The notes: a model not told the origin generated them from the letters alone. A DNA stretch of 64,000 nt from Hermatobates lingyangjiaoensis (GCA_026182355.1 JAPFBL010000166.1:372001-436000), one strand, 5' to 3'. Positions 37,628-48,591 are shown, counted from the stretch's first letter. Made by a program: numbers and translations.

Positions 37628-38884
37628 TGCTAATTTTACTATATTTCTATTAATTTTAGAAGATAACTTTTCTCTTTTCAAACTGGCAATAAAAAGAATA
37701 AATTATATCATATATTATTCATTTAGAGCGGTTAATTACAATTGAACCAAGTATATTCTAAATTTCATTACTGAAATACTAGCTTCAATAATGAAGTACG
37801 TTTGGGGTATGCAGAGAAAAGTTTTAATTCATTTGTCAATGTTTGAAGTTTACGACAGTGAATCATCTATTTTATGAGGTTATTTCTCTAAAATGATAAT
37901 TTCTATAAAATATATGTTTATGAAAAATAATTATTATATAATTAACTTATTTGTTTTTATTTACTCAATAGGTTTTTGACTATATAACTAAAGGGCTAGA
38001 ATGAAAGTGAACGATTTCTGCCTGCCAGTCAGATGAGAATGGTTTGATTTACAGGTGGTGATACGATGTAAACACTACATATCATAGAGTATCACCTCGA
38101 CTTTTCCCTTGTCGGGTTGTCAGGTCTGCCACACAGATAGCATATATTGTTAGTGATGATACTACACCACTATTGCCCTGACTGTTTTAAAATAGTTAAA
38201 TGATACTTTATGAATTATAAAATATGAATTACTTGACGATATCTAATTGTATACTAATATTGATATGTATTTTTCAAAATAATACATATTATTTGTTTGA
38301 TATTCAAACAATTTATTATTTGATATTGAAATATGTTTGATATATTAAATAATAAATTTCATTTCTTGAGCAGTATGATAAAGAACTGTATTACTAATAT
38401 TTTATATGTATTTTATTACTAGTTTGTAGTTTCTATTTAAATAGTTTGTTTCATATAATAAATTTGTCTACCAGTGTGGCTCTGCACTATTTTGACTGAG
38501 ATGTGAAGAATTTTTAGGATTTACTGTCTTTAGAAATATGTCGCGTCATATAAAATGATATAATACAAAACAACAAGCATACTCGTACCTTTGCACTCTT
38601 TTAATATTTCAATTTTAAGTAAATTTAGTATTGTTATTTAACCCTCATGATTTAGAATGAATCTAAATATGTATCATTTCAAGTGTCAGTAAGATGGTCA
38701 TAATAATCTCTGTCTGCCTAATATAAGCTAATTGAAACTGTTTCAATTGTAGGGATTAGTATTAACACTGTACGTTAAGTCAATTTCTCTAGGGAGATCA
38801 ATTAATAGGATTTTTATTAAAGATCCTAATTTTTATTTGCAATCTATAATGTAACGTCCAGCAGACAATAATTTGCTAGATGAA
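37628..38884. other. Intergenic DNA
   Basis: A less AT-rich patch lies at 38,005-38,150, around CACCTCGACTTTTCCCTTGT. No gene recognised. Confidence 0.4.
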
Positions 38885-39120
38885 GGAGGTCAGGATAGCT
38901 TTGTCTGTTCACCGCTTGACTGGTTGATCCGGATTCAATCCTCATTTTAGTTCTTAAAATTTTCACGTGGGATTTGAATAAGTCTGGACTTGTTGTCTTT
39001 GGAGAGGAAGAAAAAGTCGTCTATCCCAAGGTTGTACGATCTCAGGTACCCGATAAAGATCTCTACCCTAAATACGATTGAGGTAATTATAATTTCGGAC
39101 TCACAATCTAGAATCATTGG
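38885..39120 (+). mobile_element. tRNA-derived SINE, copy 3, diverged
   Basis: B box GGATTCAATCC at 38,931-38,941 is preceded by an A-box-like AGGATAGCTTTGTC. The body shows TTTTCACGTGGGATTTGAATAAGTCTGGAC, matched in shorter form to copies 1 and 2, and AAAGATCTCTACCCTAAATA. The TAACC tail is missing. Confidence 0.65.
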
Positions 39121-39774
39121 TTAAATGTCATATTATCTTGAGAAATTAGACTCAGAATTATAGCTTTCTAGTAAACCCTCAATCCTATGCTCGAAATAAT
39201 AACTATATATGAAAAATAGTAAGGAAGTATGGTATATGGTATAATTTTGTGTAAATGGTTTTTTTCAGAAGGTAATTTCTATATTGTTAGGAAAGTATCT
39301 GCCTTGTTATTATTTTGTAGTCATTCCTCAATCATGCCATCTGAATTTTTTAAAAAAAATAGTGTTCCCTTCTCGGTTTGTCTCTCTATCTGTGTCCTTG
39401 TTCGAGGTGTAAAAATTGCCAAAGAGCGTCTAATTTAAACTGGAGGGGTTTAAGTTTATAGAAAATTCTTGGTGAATTTTGGATTAAAAAACTCAGAAAA
39501 ATTCAGTTTATAAATTGATAAAAAATATGAATGTATATAAATAGGAGGGTAGTATTGGAGGTCTTCTTGAGAGGTATGCATTTGACGCTGATTTCTAGAT
39601 GAAATATTGCATCTCCCTAAAGTTCCTGCATTGGGAGACCTTAATTTTCCCTAGGTCAAGTACATTTTGACCTTTAAGAAGTACCTGATTTTGTGCATGC
39701 TCTGGACTGATGGATTAACAATCTTTCTGAGAGACGAAGCTCTCAGATTGTTCCAGCTCTCGAGTGAACAAATT

Positions 39775-39850
39775 GTGGGCCAGTGTGTGAATAAAGCCCG
39801 GATCTACCAGTCGAGAGGTGAGCACGCCAGTAACAGGGGTACCCTGTCCC
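39775..39850 (-). mobile_element. SINE head fragment, minus strand
   Basis: Read on the minus strand it gives GCGTGCTCACCTCTCGACTGG, then TAGATCCGGGCTTTATTCAC, matching the head of the SINE at 51,953. Only the tRNA-like part remains. Confidence 0.55.
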
Positions 39851-42800
39851 CTGGACAGGGGTTAGTGAATCACTAACATACCTAAATAGTATCATTAATT
39901 ACGGCCTAATGGTCTGTATTAATGACTTTTTATAAAGGGTTATTTATCTAAATTATTAAATACTAAGCAATTAAATATATAAAACATTGAGAGATAAATA
40001 TTTACGTTAAATATTTTTAAACAAGACATGCTTTTAGAAAAAAATTATAAACACATTGTCAATTAAAAATATTTCCCATCAATTTTGATCAAAATTCTTC
40101 TCTGTGACTTCAGCTTTGCATTCAAAGTTTTAAAAAAACTTTTAAATGTAAAATTAGTGTTTACTGTTTTTTCACATTTTGATACCCAACCATCAGTGAT
40201 ACTGAAAATATTTTATGCTTTCATTTTGTTGTTTAAATCCGATTAAATTGCACTAGTTTGCACTTAAGCAATGGTGAAATTAAAAGTGATACATAATTAA
40301 CAGTTACTATTTCTTACTCCAACACTTACACGATTTTAATTGTAGTGCTGTTCTAGATATAGATAATTTTCCTCATTTGTTATTTGGATCCCATTTTAAT
40401 TATAGATGAGCTACATTATAATACAACTAAAAATAGTTCGAAAATTATACTTCTCCGAGTTCATATATTTAATCATACCTACATTCATAGAGTTCTTTTA
40501 TCTAATAATATGAATACTTCAAAATATAAATTACATAATTTAATTTTGCTGTATTTAGTTTCACCTGAAGTTTAACTATTATACTCCACACGAATCAAAT
40601 TTCACATAAAAGGTGTTTCAGTATTTTTTAAAATAAGTTGATAATTTAATTAATTCACTTCACGCTAGAACAGAAGAAAAATCTACAAGTTATCTATAAT
40701 GTATAGTAAAATGTTTAATTAAATTGAATTAAATATATTTAGTATTGATGGTAAAGCCTGTTAGCCTTTGCAAATCAGGCTTTGCAAAGTTATAGTTGCA
40801 AATTATAGTAATAATCTAATACTATTATCTAATAATACTAATGAAATCTCTCATTGGTTTGTATTAATTCAACATTGAACAATCACGTTCTGATTTTTTA
40901 TTCTGATTTAAATAATCATTAACTAAAGCTGTTTTATCTCATTAATTTACCTTTGTTATACCTGTAGCAAATTTTTTAATGTATGGATCTTTTTCTTTTT
41001 TATTTTTTCCTTTTTTATTATTTTTTAATTTTTGTCCTGAACACCTTTTATATAAATATTACTTTTAACCTTTATTAAATATTTTTAAAATATTAATTTT
41101 ATCAAATTAATGATAACATTAATGCATTTTTTTATTTCATAATAATTTATTTTAAAGTATTAATATTATTTTATTTTATCTTTTCTTTTATTATTTATTT
41201 ATTTTTACAGTGCCATGTTGTTTATTATTATTATTATTATTATTATTTATTTTATTTCTGTTTATCACTTTTTTTTTACTTATTCTTAGTTTACTTTTTT
41301 TACTTCTCTTAAATGGGGCTCGCGTGTAACAACAATTTTGGTCTCTCATAATGTTCAACATAGATTGAATAGCAGTTATGCTTAATTCTTAATTGTGTTA
41401 TTGGCATTTTCTATCTTTTGGTTGTGTCCTGAAAAGAGGAATATAAGTTATTTGAAGTAGAAATAAATTTTATATGGTGGACTTTAATTCAAAGAACTTA
41501 TTTTAAATAAAAACAAAATAAATTGTAATTCATTTAATACAAATTTCAAAGCATATCCAGATCCTTTAAATGTAGGAATAATGCATTACTAGTATATCTT
41601 TACTGGAGAGATAAAATAACTGAAGAAGCCCGTATTGTGTTAAGAATAGAAAGTAGAATTTGCCTGCCCAAAATAAAGATGATATGGTTGTAACTCCGGT
41701 AATCATCATGATAATGATGATGATTGAGGGACATGGTTCAGATGCAATTTTTACATATCATCATGTAACATGATTAAATATTACCCTAATTATTATTGAT
41801 TGAGTTTTCCATACATTGATCAGTTTTTTTTTTGCTTCAGGTAAGTCTTTGATGGTCATCTTATCTTTGTTCAGGGAGCTGACAGGTCTTGTTTTAAAAT
41901 CCATTAATATAAGGTACAATAAATTATTGTTATTTAATTTAATTGATGGCTTATTTCCTGATTAAATTTTCACATTCCATCATACACTTTAAAAACCAAC
42001 AAATTATTCTATGTTTTTGTGCCATAAAAATAATTATTTGCTTCATTCCCCACTGTCTTGCATGATGTTTAAATGTAATTGTTTGTACAGCAGTATAGAT
42101 TGTTTAATGGCGACATAAGGAAATTTAGAAAAGAAATAAAACATCTATTTGTAACTTAATTATCGTTATCATTTATATTATGTGTAATTGGTGTTTATTA
42201 ATTTATTATCTATTAATTATTGTTAATATTAATAGATCTTATATTTTAAAAGGAATTTGATCCGTGTTTAAATAAATAAGTACGTTTTATTTGAAGTAAG
42301 AGAACATTTAGTTAGATAGATTTTGTGAACAACAGAGTGACAAATTAGTTAGTAGTTAAAACAAACTATAACAAACAAAACTTGCAGACTTTGTTTTCAA
42401 GTGATTAGCAAACAAAGGTGACGTATAATGGTTAATTCTGCTTTGCAGGTTCGTGGGATGTGATTTAATAGTTAAGATAAAGATTTTTATATTTTATAAC
42501 CGTAAAAAAATTATTTTCAGTGTTTATTTAAGTTTATTTTACACTAGCAATAAAATTTATGTTTTCATAACACATGAATTATGTTAATTTTATAAGAAAA
42601 GTCATAACATTTGGTTTACCAAGCAATAAAAATACAAATGGATAACTTGAGGTTATATTGAGAGCGCACAACAGGAATATTTTCAATTTTCCTTCTAAAA
42701 GAGAGAAGTAGGCAACATAAACAAGATGTTGTAGGGTCCGACTTGCTGGAAACTTTGAAGAACCCTTCCACTCTTATACACTCAACTTCACCATACACCC

Positions 42801-43143
42801 AACCAATAACTGATTCAAACCCCCATTAGCATATGTAAGTAGTACTTACAATAAACCCTCCCTTCCATATAAATAAAATAGAACTAAGATAAAAGTAATG
42901 TTCTCTCTAGTTTTGGTAATAGATGAAGAAAAATCAAGACACGTATGAAACTTATTTTAGAAAATATAAGGAATTATTTCTTAGAACTTTATACAAAGAA
43001 TATATTGAAAGAGTTTTACAACTTTTTTTATATAGATAAACATATGCTTCCCCCCCACTTTATTCTGATTGATAAATGCTACGATAATATTAAACGTTTC
43101 TAATTCTAAGGTAGTGCAATCAGTTATTATGTATTATTTACTC
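39851..43143. other. Long AT-rich intergenic stretch
   Basis: Very T-rich low complexity at 40,975-41,310, including a (TTA)n tract at 41,222-41,250. No gene or family repeat recognised. Confidence 0.5.
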
Positions 43144-43399
43144 ATTGTTGGGTAAAAAGCTAAAGAAATAGTCTCTACATATAGAAATTCAATACTATAA
43201 ACCACATGTTTCGAACACGTAGTGTTCTTCTTCAAGCATTAAGTAAGGGTGAGTGTCTGTGGTATAACTGACTCAGTTGTACCACAGACACCCACCCTTA
43301 CTTAATGCCTGAAGAAGAACACTACGTGTTCGAAACGCGTTGTTTATACTATTAAATTTCTGTATGTGGAGGCTACTTCATTAGTTTCTACCCAACAAT
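43144..43399. mobile_element. Head-to-head foldback with 1-nt loop, hammerhead family G
   Basis: Arms 43,144-43,272 and 43,274-43,399 are near-perfect inverted repeats separated by a single base. Outer ends are ATTGTTGGG and CCCAACAAT. Each arm carries a hammerhead-like motif reading outward. Left and right copies differ at the cleavage site and stem III (ACATGT-G against ACGCGT-U). A loop this short would be unstable in cells unless the junction was made by template switching or end joining. Confidence 0.85.
43303..43356 (+). ncRNA. Hammerhead ribozyme-like motif, family G
   Basis: The box CTGAAGA (43,310-43,316) is canonical. Stem II pairs GAACAC with GTGTTC. GAA (43,333-43,335) is followed by self-complementary ACGCGT (43,336-43,341) and U at the cleavage site (43,342). 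Stem I is weak near the core (GC with GU) and continues distally as TTAAT (43,303-43,307) with ATTAA (43,352-43,356). Confidence 0.6.
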
Positions 43400-44261
43400 A
43401 TTAAACTATTATGATTTTAAATTAATAACTCATATAGTACAAAGAAATTGTAGATAAAGAAATGCCCCAAACTTGTATTTATTTTACTTATAATCTGAAG
43501 TTGATGTGAGAAGTTTATCTCACATTTTAATGAACAGACAGCTACATAACCCTTTTTCAACAGTCTAATAAACATATGAAATTACATAGTAAAATGTAAC
43601 CAACCTCATAATTAAGTAAAAGATTTGCAACTATTCCAGTAAATATATGCAATGAAATAACATACTACTGGCATTATTTAGTACAATTTTCCTACTTAAT
43701 ATCAATGCTATCTAATGTAAGTGAATCATTTATTGGTTTTCAGAGAATATGATACATATTACAAAAATTTTTATTAGTTATTTATGACCCGAAAATGAAT
43801 TCTTTATGATTTTTGCCCAGACATCAGGCATAGTAAAAAGACTGACAGGGAAACTTTTTTCGATCTAATGAGGACGACAGTTAATATATAGATGTGCATT
43901 GTGTCAGTCCTACGTATGTGTAATTTAACATTTTGTCTATCTGAACTGTTTTTTATATATAAACATATCTATATATTTGATTAAACTCTTTTTGGATCCT
44001 TGTTATTGTCACTTTTCTAGTTAGCTCTTTAAGCTTTCTAAGAAGTTGTTTGAAATTTTTAGGTAAACAAAATATTAATTATCAAAATATAACTTCAATT
44101 TTTACCTATTTCCCTTCTAGCTATTTTGTTAGATGCCTTTTCTTATTTGTCTTTTCCATTCATCAGTTACCGACTATAATAATTCACCAAAAATTTTACT
44201 GATTAGGTCCATTTATTCTACTAATACTGAAAAACCAAACAAAAAAAAAATACCAACGCTT
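43400..44261. other. Intergenic DNA, possibly PLE leader sequence
   Basis: No frame recognised. Positions 44,000-44,260 share a loose layout with 59,290-59,460, both leading into a minus-strand hammerhead-like motif through a poly-A tract, so part of this is probably PLE terminal repeat. Confidence 0.35.
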
Positions 44262-44300
44262 CGGTCCTCTTGGAACTTCATCAGGATGTAACTAAATAAA
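44262..44300 (-). ncRNA. Hammerhead-like motif, family H/I, degraded
   Basis: Minus strand: ATC, CTGATGA, a GTTCC/GGACC hairpin with one mismatch, GAAGCGTT, GGT. The CTGATGA box is intact but GAAA has become GAAG. Stem I ATC/GGT pairs by three including a G-U. Confidence 0.5.
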
Positions 44301-44635
44301 AAATTAACAAATATAAACCTGCTTACTAAATTACAGCTACAAAAGTTAAATATTAACTATAAAAATCATAAACCTTATGAATAACCATCAGACACTCACG
44401 TGTAAGTATACGGTCAGCTTGTATATTCAGCTTAATCCAATGTCCCCTAGAGTCACCAGGTACTGCAATTCTTCTTGCTGGCTATGGTGTAATTGTGCCA
44501 GGGATAATAGCGAAGGTCTGCTCACTAAATATATACACATATGTATTTATATATATGACTTTTTATATATATATTGACTTTATATATATGAATATATATA
44601 TATATATATTCAATGATCAAACCACAATAAGAAAT

Positions 44636-44696
44636 GGGAAAACAAGACTAAGATCTTTCAACCGTAACAAGCGGTCTTCGTCAGAGTCAAAAACCC
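44636..44696 (-). ncRNA. Hammerhead ribozyme-like motif, family F (left copy)
   Basis: Identical in layout to the motif at 37,504: CTGACGA at 44,678-44,684 (complement), inner stem I GACT/AGTC at 44,685-44,688 and 44,646-44,649, outer GGG/CCC, AGATCT stem III. All core bases are intact. The mirror motif near 46,118-46,183 has GTCT in place of GACT, which breaks one stem I pair. Confidence 0.65.
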
Positions 44697-44857
44697 AACT
44701 GAACACTAGATGCAGAAAACATCTGGTGAGGAGTTGAGAAGAGTGGGAGGGAAGAGTGGTATTTTAAAAGGGTGAAAGCACAGGAAAGGACTAATGTCCA
44801 GAAAGGGATGTTTGGGGAAACAAAGGAGTACAGTAAGAAAAAGTAAAAAACTATCCG

Positions 44858-45490
44858 CTAGCTGTCAACCCTCTTTGAAGAGGCTATTGCCCTCGTGACG
44901 AAAGTATCAAGTTTGAAAAGTCCGTTACTAATGTTTATAATATTAGATCTATTAAATTTAATTAGAGACGATTCAATAATATTTCTTAACAACATTGATT
45001 TTTCATAGGTAATAAATTTAGCTCCTGTCCAATCAATATGATGATTTTCATTTTTTATATGCAAGAATAAGGCACTACTGTTTTCCTGTCTACTTACGTT
45101 ATATTGGTGTTGTTTTACACGTGTTTTTAATGATTTACCAGTTTGACCAATATAAATTTTATGGCAATTTTTGCACGGAATTTTATAAATACCAGCGGAC
45201 TCCCAATTTGCTTGGAGAGTTTTTATTAACATATTACCCACGTTATTACGATTAGAAAACACTATATTAAAATCAAGTTGTTTGGCTAATCTTGGAAGGG
45301 GGTCCAATGATTCGGGTATGGCAAAACTATAGAATTTGATAATAAAAGGGGCTCTTTTGAAGTATTAGAGAAAGTTTTTTTTAGCACCCTTCAAAGCTAA
45401 ATCGATATAAGAAGAGGGGTATTTTAATGAAAGGGCAATTGACCTAATGTTATTAATCTCTTCATTAAGAAATTCTGGAGAGGAAACTCT
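44858..45490 (-). pseudogene. PLE C-terminal GIY-YIG endonuclease fragment, left copy
   Basis: Penelope-like elements encode a reverse transcriptase followed by a GIY-YIG nuclease that nicks the target to prime reverse transcription. The main frame (44,858-45,307, 149 codons, opening codon TTG, so not a native start) shows GIY at residues 39-41, a CKNCH zinc-type insert at 45-49, YIG at 52-54, catalytic-type Arg63 and His67, and Glu112 in NIIESSL, so all GIY-YIG landmarks survive. Upstream, 45,310-45,490 continues the same protein (NEEINNIRSIALSLKYPSS) but is cut by TAA at 45,365-45,367. The reverse transcriptase is entirely missing, so this is a dead copy. Confidence 0.85.
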
Positions 45491-45493
45491 TAA

Positions 45494-45962
45494 GTGCCAT
45501 ACCACGAATCATTGGACCCCCTTCCAAGATTAGCCAAACAACTTGATTTTAATATAGTGTTTTCTAATCGTAATAACGTGGGTAATATGTTAATAAAAAA
45601 CTCTCCAAGCGAATTGGAGTCCGCTGGTATTTATAAAATTCCGTGCAAAAATTGCCATAAAATTTATATTGGTCAAACTGGTAAATCATTAAAAACACGT
45701 GTAAAACAACACCAATATAACGTAAGTAGACAGGAAAACAGTAGTGCCTTATTCTTGCATATAAAAAATGAAAATCATCATATTGATTGGACAGGAGCTA
45801 AATTTTATTACCTATGAAAAATCAATGTTGTTAAGAAATATTATTGAATCGTCTCTAATTAAATTTAATAGATCTAATATTATAAACATTAGTAACGGAC
45901 TTTTCAAACTTGATACTTTCGTCACGAGGGCAATAGCCTCTTCAAAGAGGGTTGACAGCTAG
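45494..45962 (+). pseudogene. PLE GIY-YIG fragment, right copy, frameshifted
   Basis: Mirror copy of the preceding entry. It repeats the GIYKIPCKNCHKIYIG block intact. Relative to the left copy it has an extra A in a run near 45,595 and a missing G near 45,628, which shift about ten residues (NSPSELESAG against TLQANWESAG) and then restore frame. An extra T near 45,805 shifts the frame again, so the first frame stops at 45,817 and the rest continues in another frame to 45,962. The catalytic Glu region lies after this break. The differences show the copies have mutated independently since joining, or came from different templates. Confidence 0.85.
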
Positions 45963-46246
45963 CGGATAGTTTTTTTACTTTTTCTTACTGTACTCCTTTG
46001 TTTCCCCAAACATCCCTTTCTGGACATTAGTCCTTTCCTGTGCTTTCACCCTTTTAAAATACCACTCTTCCCTCCCACTCTTCTCAACTCCTCACCAGAT
46101 GTTTTCTGCATCTAGTGTTCAGTTGGGTTTTTGTCTCTGACGAAGACCGCTTGTTACGGTTGAAAGATCTTAGTCTTGTTTTCCCATTTCTTATTGTGGT
46201 TTGATCATTGATTGTTGTTTCACGTGTTTATGTGAAATCTTTTTAT

Positions 46247-46560
46247 ATATATATATTCATATGAATATATGAACTTATATTATATATATATATATATATT
46301 ATATTATATATATGACTGCCGTTGCATCTACAAGGTGCTTGGTCTCCCTTTCTCTTTTCTCCTGAAGACGCATTAACCGAAAATTTGATTCTGTAAGTGT
46401 GTTTCCTTACTCTGTGTGTTACCTCTTCTTAAATTTTGAACTCATACAATATATATATATATATATATTAATATATAATATAATAATTAAATATAATATA
46501 TATATATATATATATATTAGTAAAAGTGGGAAGCAGACCTTCTTGTATACATACATTTAA
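46247..46560. repeat. (TA)n arrays with an embedded family C fragment
   Basis: TA arrays at about 46,243-46,312, 46,447-46,470 and 46,495-46,516. Between the first two lies a ~90 bp single plus-strand PLE 3' fragment (46,355-46,446): CTGAAGA, CGCATTAACC, GAAAATTTGA, then CTGTAAGTGTGTTTCC. It is a family C hammerhead-like motif with AATT as stem III, sitting inside a TA array. Confidence 0.75.
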
Positions 46561-46689
46561 GAAAGATATGACCGCATTTTTCTTCAATAGTTGCTTTGTG
46601 AATTTCTCGAGTGTTCAAAAACACTTCCTAAGTTCAAGGTTCTTCAGTTCATAAAGGAGTCCACCATAGGTTTTTTCATTTACTTTATT

Positions 46690-46740
46690 CTTAACTATCG
46701 ACATGTTTCGGTGTTTGTTTACCAGCATCAGGATAAAATT
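46690..46740 (-). ncRNA. Hammerhead-like motif downstream of a GIY-YIG fragment
   Basis: Minus strand: stem I TATC (46,732-46,735), box CTGATGC (46,725-46,731), a GGT/ACC stem II, GAA, self-complementary ACATGT (46,701-46,706), C at the cleavage site (46,700), then GATA (46,696-46,699) closing stem I by four pairs. One core change is visible: A9 is C, which should weaken catalysis. It lies ~650 bp 3' of the GIY-YIG fragment on the same strand. Confidence 0.55.
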
Positions 46741-46830
46741 AACATTAAGGCTATAAAACTGCATTGGGCTAAAATATTGAAACACAAACATTAACCTTGT
46801 GGGTTACACTGACTGTTTTCATACTGACTG

Positions 46831-47690
46831 TTAGTTGGAGGTTTTGTAGATTTTTTTCTTTTTCCTAAAAACGGGGGTTTTCACTTCGCTGGTGGCTGTT
46901 AGATCGTTTGTTGTTATCTTGACTTTCATACATATCAGTTCTTCTCTTGGGTTCCATGAAGTTTCCGAAAAGTCGTAATTGATTACAAAAAATATCTTTC
47001 TGCTCATTAATGTTCGGGGATTTTTGTAAAATGTGAAGTGCCTCAAGTGTTCTATTTTCTTATTGCGTCTAAACAGGATTACATACTTACTACCGTCAAT
47101 ATGTTTCAACTCTTTCTGAGAGCCATCTTTGGGATGTGAATGTTTCTCACATGTTTTCTTTTATATAGGAAAAGTAGAGTCAATTAGGAGGATTCAGGTT
47201 GTTTGTTCAAAGCTGAGGGGTGAGTGACCTAATGAGTCCTGTTATTACCTGGGTCGGGTCTATTTTGCCTTGTATTCCAAATAACTCTAAAATTTCATGC
47301 TGTTTTGTAACTGAATATTGAAATGTGTTGTAATTTTTTTATGTGTTCAGCTTCAATGAATTTAAGTCTGTGATGATCTCTTTAATTTTTATTTATTTGG
47401 TAGAAGCTAAAATAATTCCACTTGTTAATTTCGTCTTGTGAAATTGCTTCATGCGTTTTTTGGGAGCTCCAGACATCAAGTGAATTGTGAGTCTCCTTGA
47501 CAAGGTGGCACTGCTTACTCCAATGTACCAATGTTTTCGGTTCTCACTCTGACCATATGTATATTCGTGCACTAGATTATTTTCCTTGAGAGAAGTTCTC
47601 TTTGTTTGATTATCGTTTACTATAATTGAGTTGCTGATTGACCCCACTATTATTTTATTTGAAAGAATAAAAATAATGGATAGCAATGAG
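46831..47690 (-). pseudogene. Second PLE lineage, GIY-YIG fragment (minus strand)
   Basis: The frame 47,393-47,686 (97 codons) holds WYIG at residues 53-56, LSRRL at 62-66, His69 and a following GAPKKRMKQFHKTKLTSG. This aligns with YIGATTTTLSRRLSMHL and the ERFHNVKMT text of the fragment at 54,554, so both belong to one PLE lineage, distinct from the GIYK-type copies at 44,858. The CxxC insert is lost (YTYGQSENRKHW). The part after residue 97 is broken. A further frame at 46,831-47,109 (92 codons) on the same strand may be downstream sequence; I do not recognise it. Confidence 0.7.
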
Positions 47691-47717
47691 ATAATCCTAT
47701 AGATAAATACTATTTTC

Positions 47718-47723
47718 TTTATT
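47718..47723 (-). terminator. Possible polyadenylation signal AATAAA
   Basis: AATAAA on the minus strand, about 225 bp beyond the stop codon of the DNAAF4-like last exon. It is the nearest canonical hexamer I see, but AT-rich DNA makes chance matches common. Confidence 0.3.
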
Positions 47724-47946
47724 GTAATGTATAAAAGTTAACATACAATGAATCACACATCGAAATCAGTAAAGTCATAAAAGAATGATAAAACAATTTA
47801 TCATTGTTCATACAATTTATCACTTTTCATCTGTAACATATATAGTAAATAGTCAGAAAAAATAAAAATATGTCTGTTTCAAACTTGCAATCATATTTTT
47901 TTAAATAATATACCTTATTTTATCAAACAAAAATATATTGTAGCAG

Positions 47947-48201
47947 TTATTGTAAATCATCAGGATTAATGTAGCTCGTTTGGGGCAAGCTTTCTTCAAC
48001 TTCTTTTTCTGCTAGATCCTCAGCTTTATTGAGAAGTGAAACACAGAATTTGTTCTTGGGGTTGAGGTCTACAGCACGGTCTAGTTCTAAAGCTGCCAGA
48101 CGGGCCTTACCTAGACCGAGGAGAGCCTGACCACAATTCAGATGACACCGAAATCTCAAGGCGAGATTTGACTCACAGGAGGGTTTCAGCAACTCCCAAG
48201 C
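47947..48201 (-). CDS. DNAAF4: DNAAF4-like protein, last coding exon (C-terminal TPR)
   Basis: Encodes 84 residues and the stop (47,947-47,949), the C-terminal end of a tetratricopeptide protein. The acceptor ACTGGTTACAG/GCTTGG is clear, and translation starts in phase 0 with AWELLKP. Text then runs through a TPR-like pair of helices (CHLNCGQALLGLGKARLAALELDRAVDLNPKN) and a charged tail ending YINPDDLQ. Joined to the exon at 61,785-61,938 it gives AIMDTNE-AWELLKP. This matches the end of DNAAF4 (DYX1C1), a cytoplasmic factor that helps HSP90-type chaperones assemble axonemal dynein arms for motile cilia and sperm flagella. Other TPR co-chaperones (SPAG1, TTC4) are the alternative. Confidence 0.7.
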   Translation of the reverse strand, partial: AWELLKPSCESNLALRFRCHLNCGQALLGLGKARLAALELDRAVDLNPKNKFCVSLLNKAEDLAEKEVEESLPQTSYINPDDLQ

Positions 48202-48233
48202 CTGTAACCAGTAACAAGAAGAATATTTTATCA

Positions 48234-48259
48234 TATATATATATATATATATATATATA
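48234..48259. repeat. (TA)n microsatellite beside the splice acceptor
   Basis: About 13 TA units starting some 33 bp from the last-exon acceptor and directly abutting a foldback element. The pyrimidine tract of the acceptor lies between. Confidence 0.9.
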
Positions 48260-48566
48260 GTGCAATGTACAAAAATAAGCATAGAGAAATTAAAAACACA
48301 CACTTACAGTCTCTATGATAAGACACTTACAGGAAAGATAAGAGAGGGAAACCAAGCGCACTGGTGCAGAGACGGTTGGAGACCCAATTTTTAACAGTTC
48401 GGTCTCCAACCGTCTCTGTACCAGTGCGCTTGGTTTCCCTCTCTTATCTCTCCTGTAAGTGTCTTATCTTAGAGACTGTAAGTGTGTGTTTTTAATTTCT
48501 CTAAGTTACTTTATGTACATTGAACTGTATTTGTCCATTCTGGATTGTATTTTCATCGAAAAAGTA
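48258..48566. mobile_element. Head-to-head foldback, family C, inside DNAAF4-like intron
   Basis: Arms 48,258-48,384 and 48,401-48,524 are near-perfect inverted repeats around a 16-nt loop; the right copy runs on to a GAAAAAGTATATA end at 48,566. The GTAAGTGTGTGTTTTTAATTT text is the family C 3' sequence. The ribozyme region (CTCCTGTAAGTGTCTTATC) has lost a recognisable core. (TA)n flanks both sides (48,234-48,259 and 48,567-48,587), consistent with insertion into a TA array. Confidence 0.85.
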
Positions 48567-48591
48567 TATATATATATATATATATACAAAA

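Larger units (their letters stand above)
44609..46247. mobile_element. 1.64 kb head-to-head PLE pair, family F
   Basis: Two 5'-truncated PLE copies face each other. The left copy (minus) spans about 44,609-45,490 and the right copy (plus) about 45,493-46,247. Arms 44,609-45,320 and about 45,496-46,225 are inverted repeats of ~700 bp. The left copy carries ~170 bp more 5' sequence, so the two were cut at different points. Each contains the GIY-YIG C-terminus, a 3' untranslated segment with GATGTTTTCTGCATCTAGTG, a hammerhead motif and a 3' end. Both outer ends abut (TA)n arrays (44,573-44,607; 46,243-46,305). Confidence 0.9.

Noticed and set aside
46591..46794. 67-codon plus-strand frame over the hammerhead-like site
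   Set aside because: It runs antisense to the PLE fragment and its motif, so it is a shadow.
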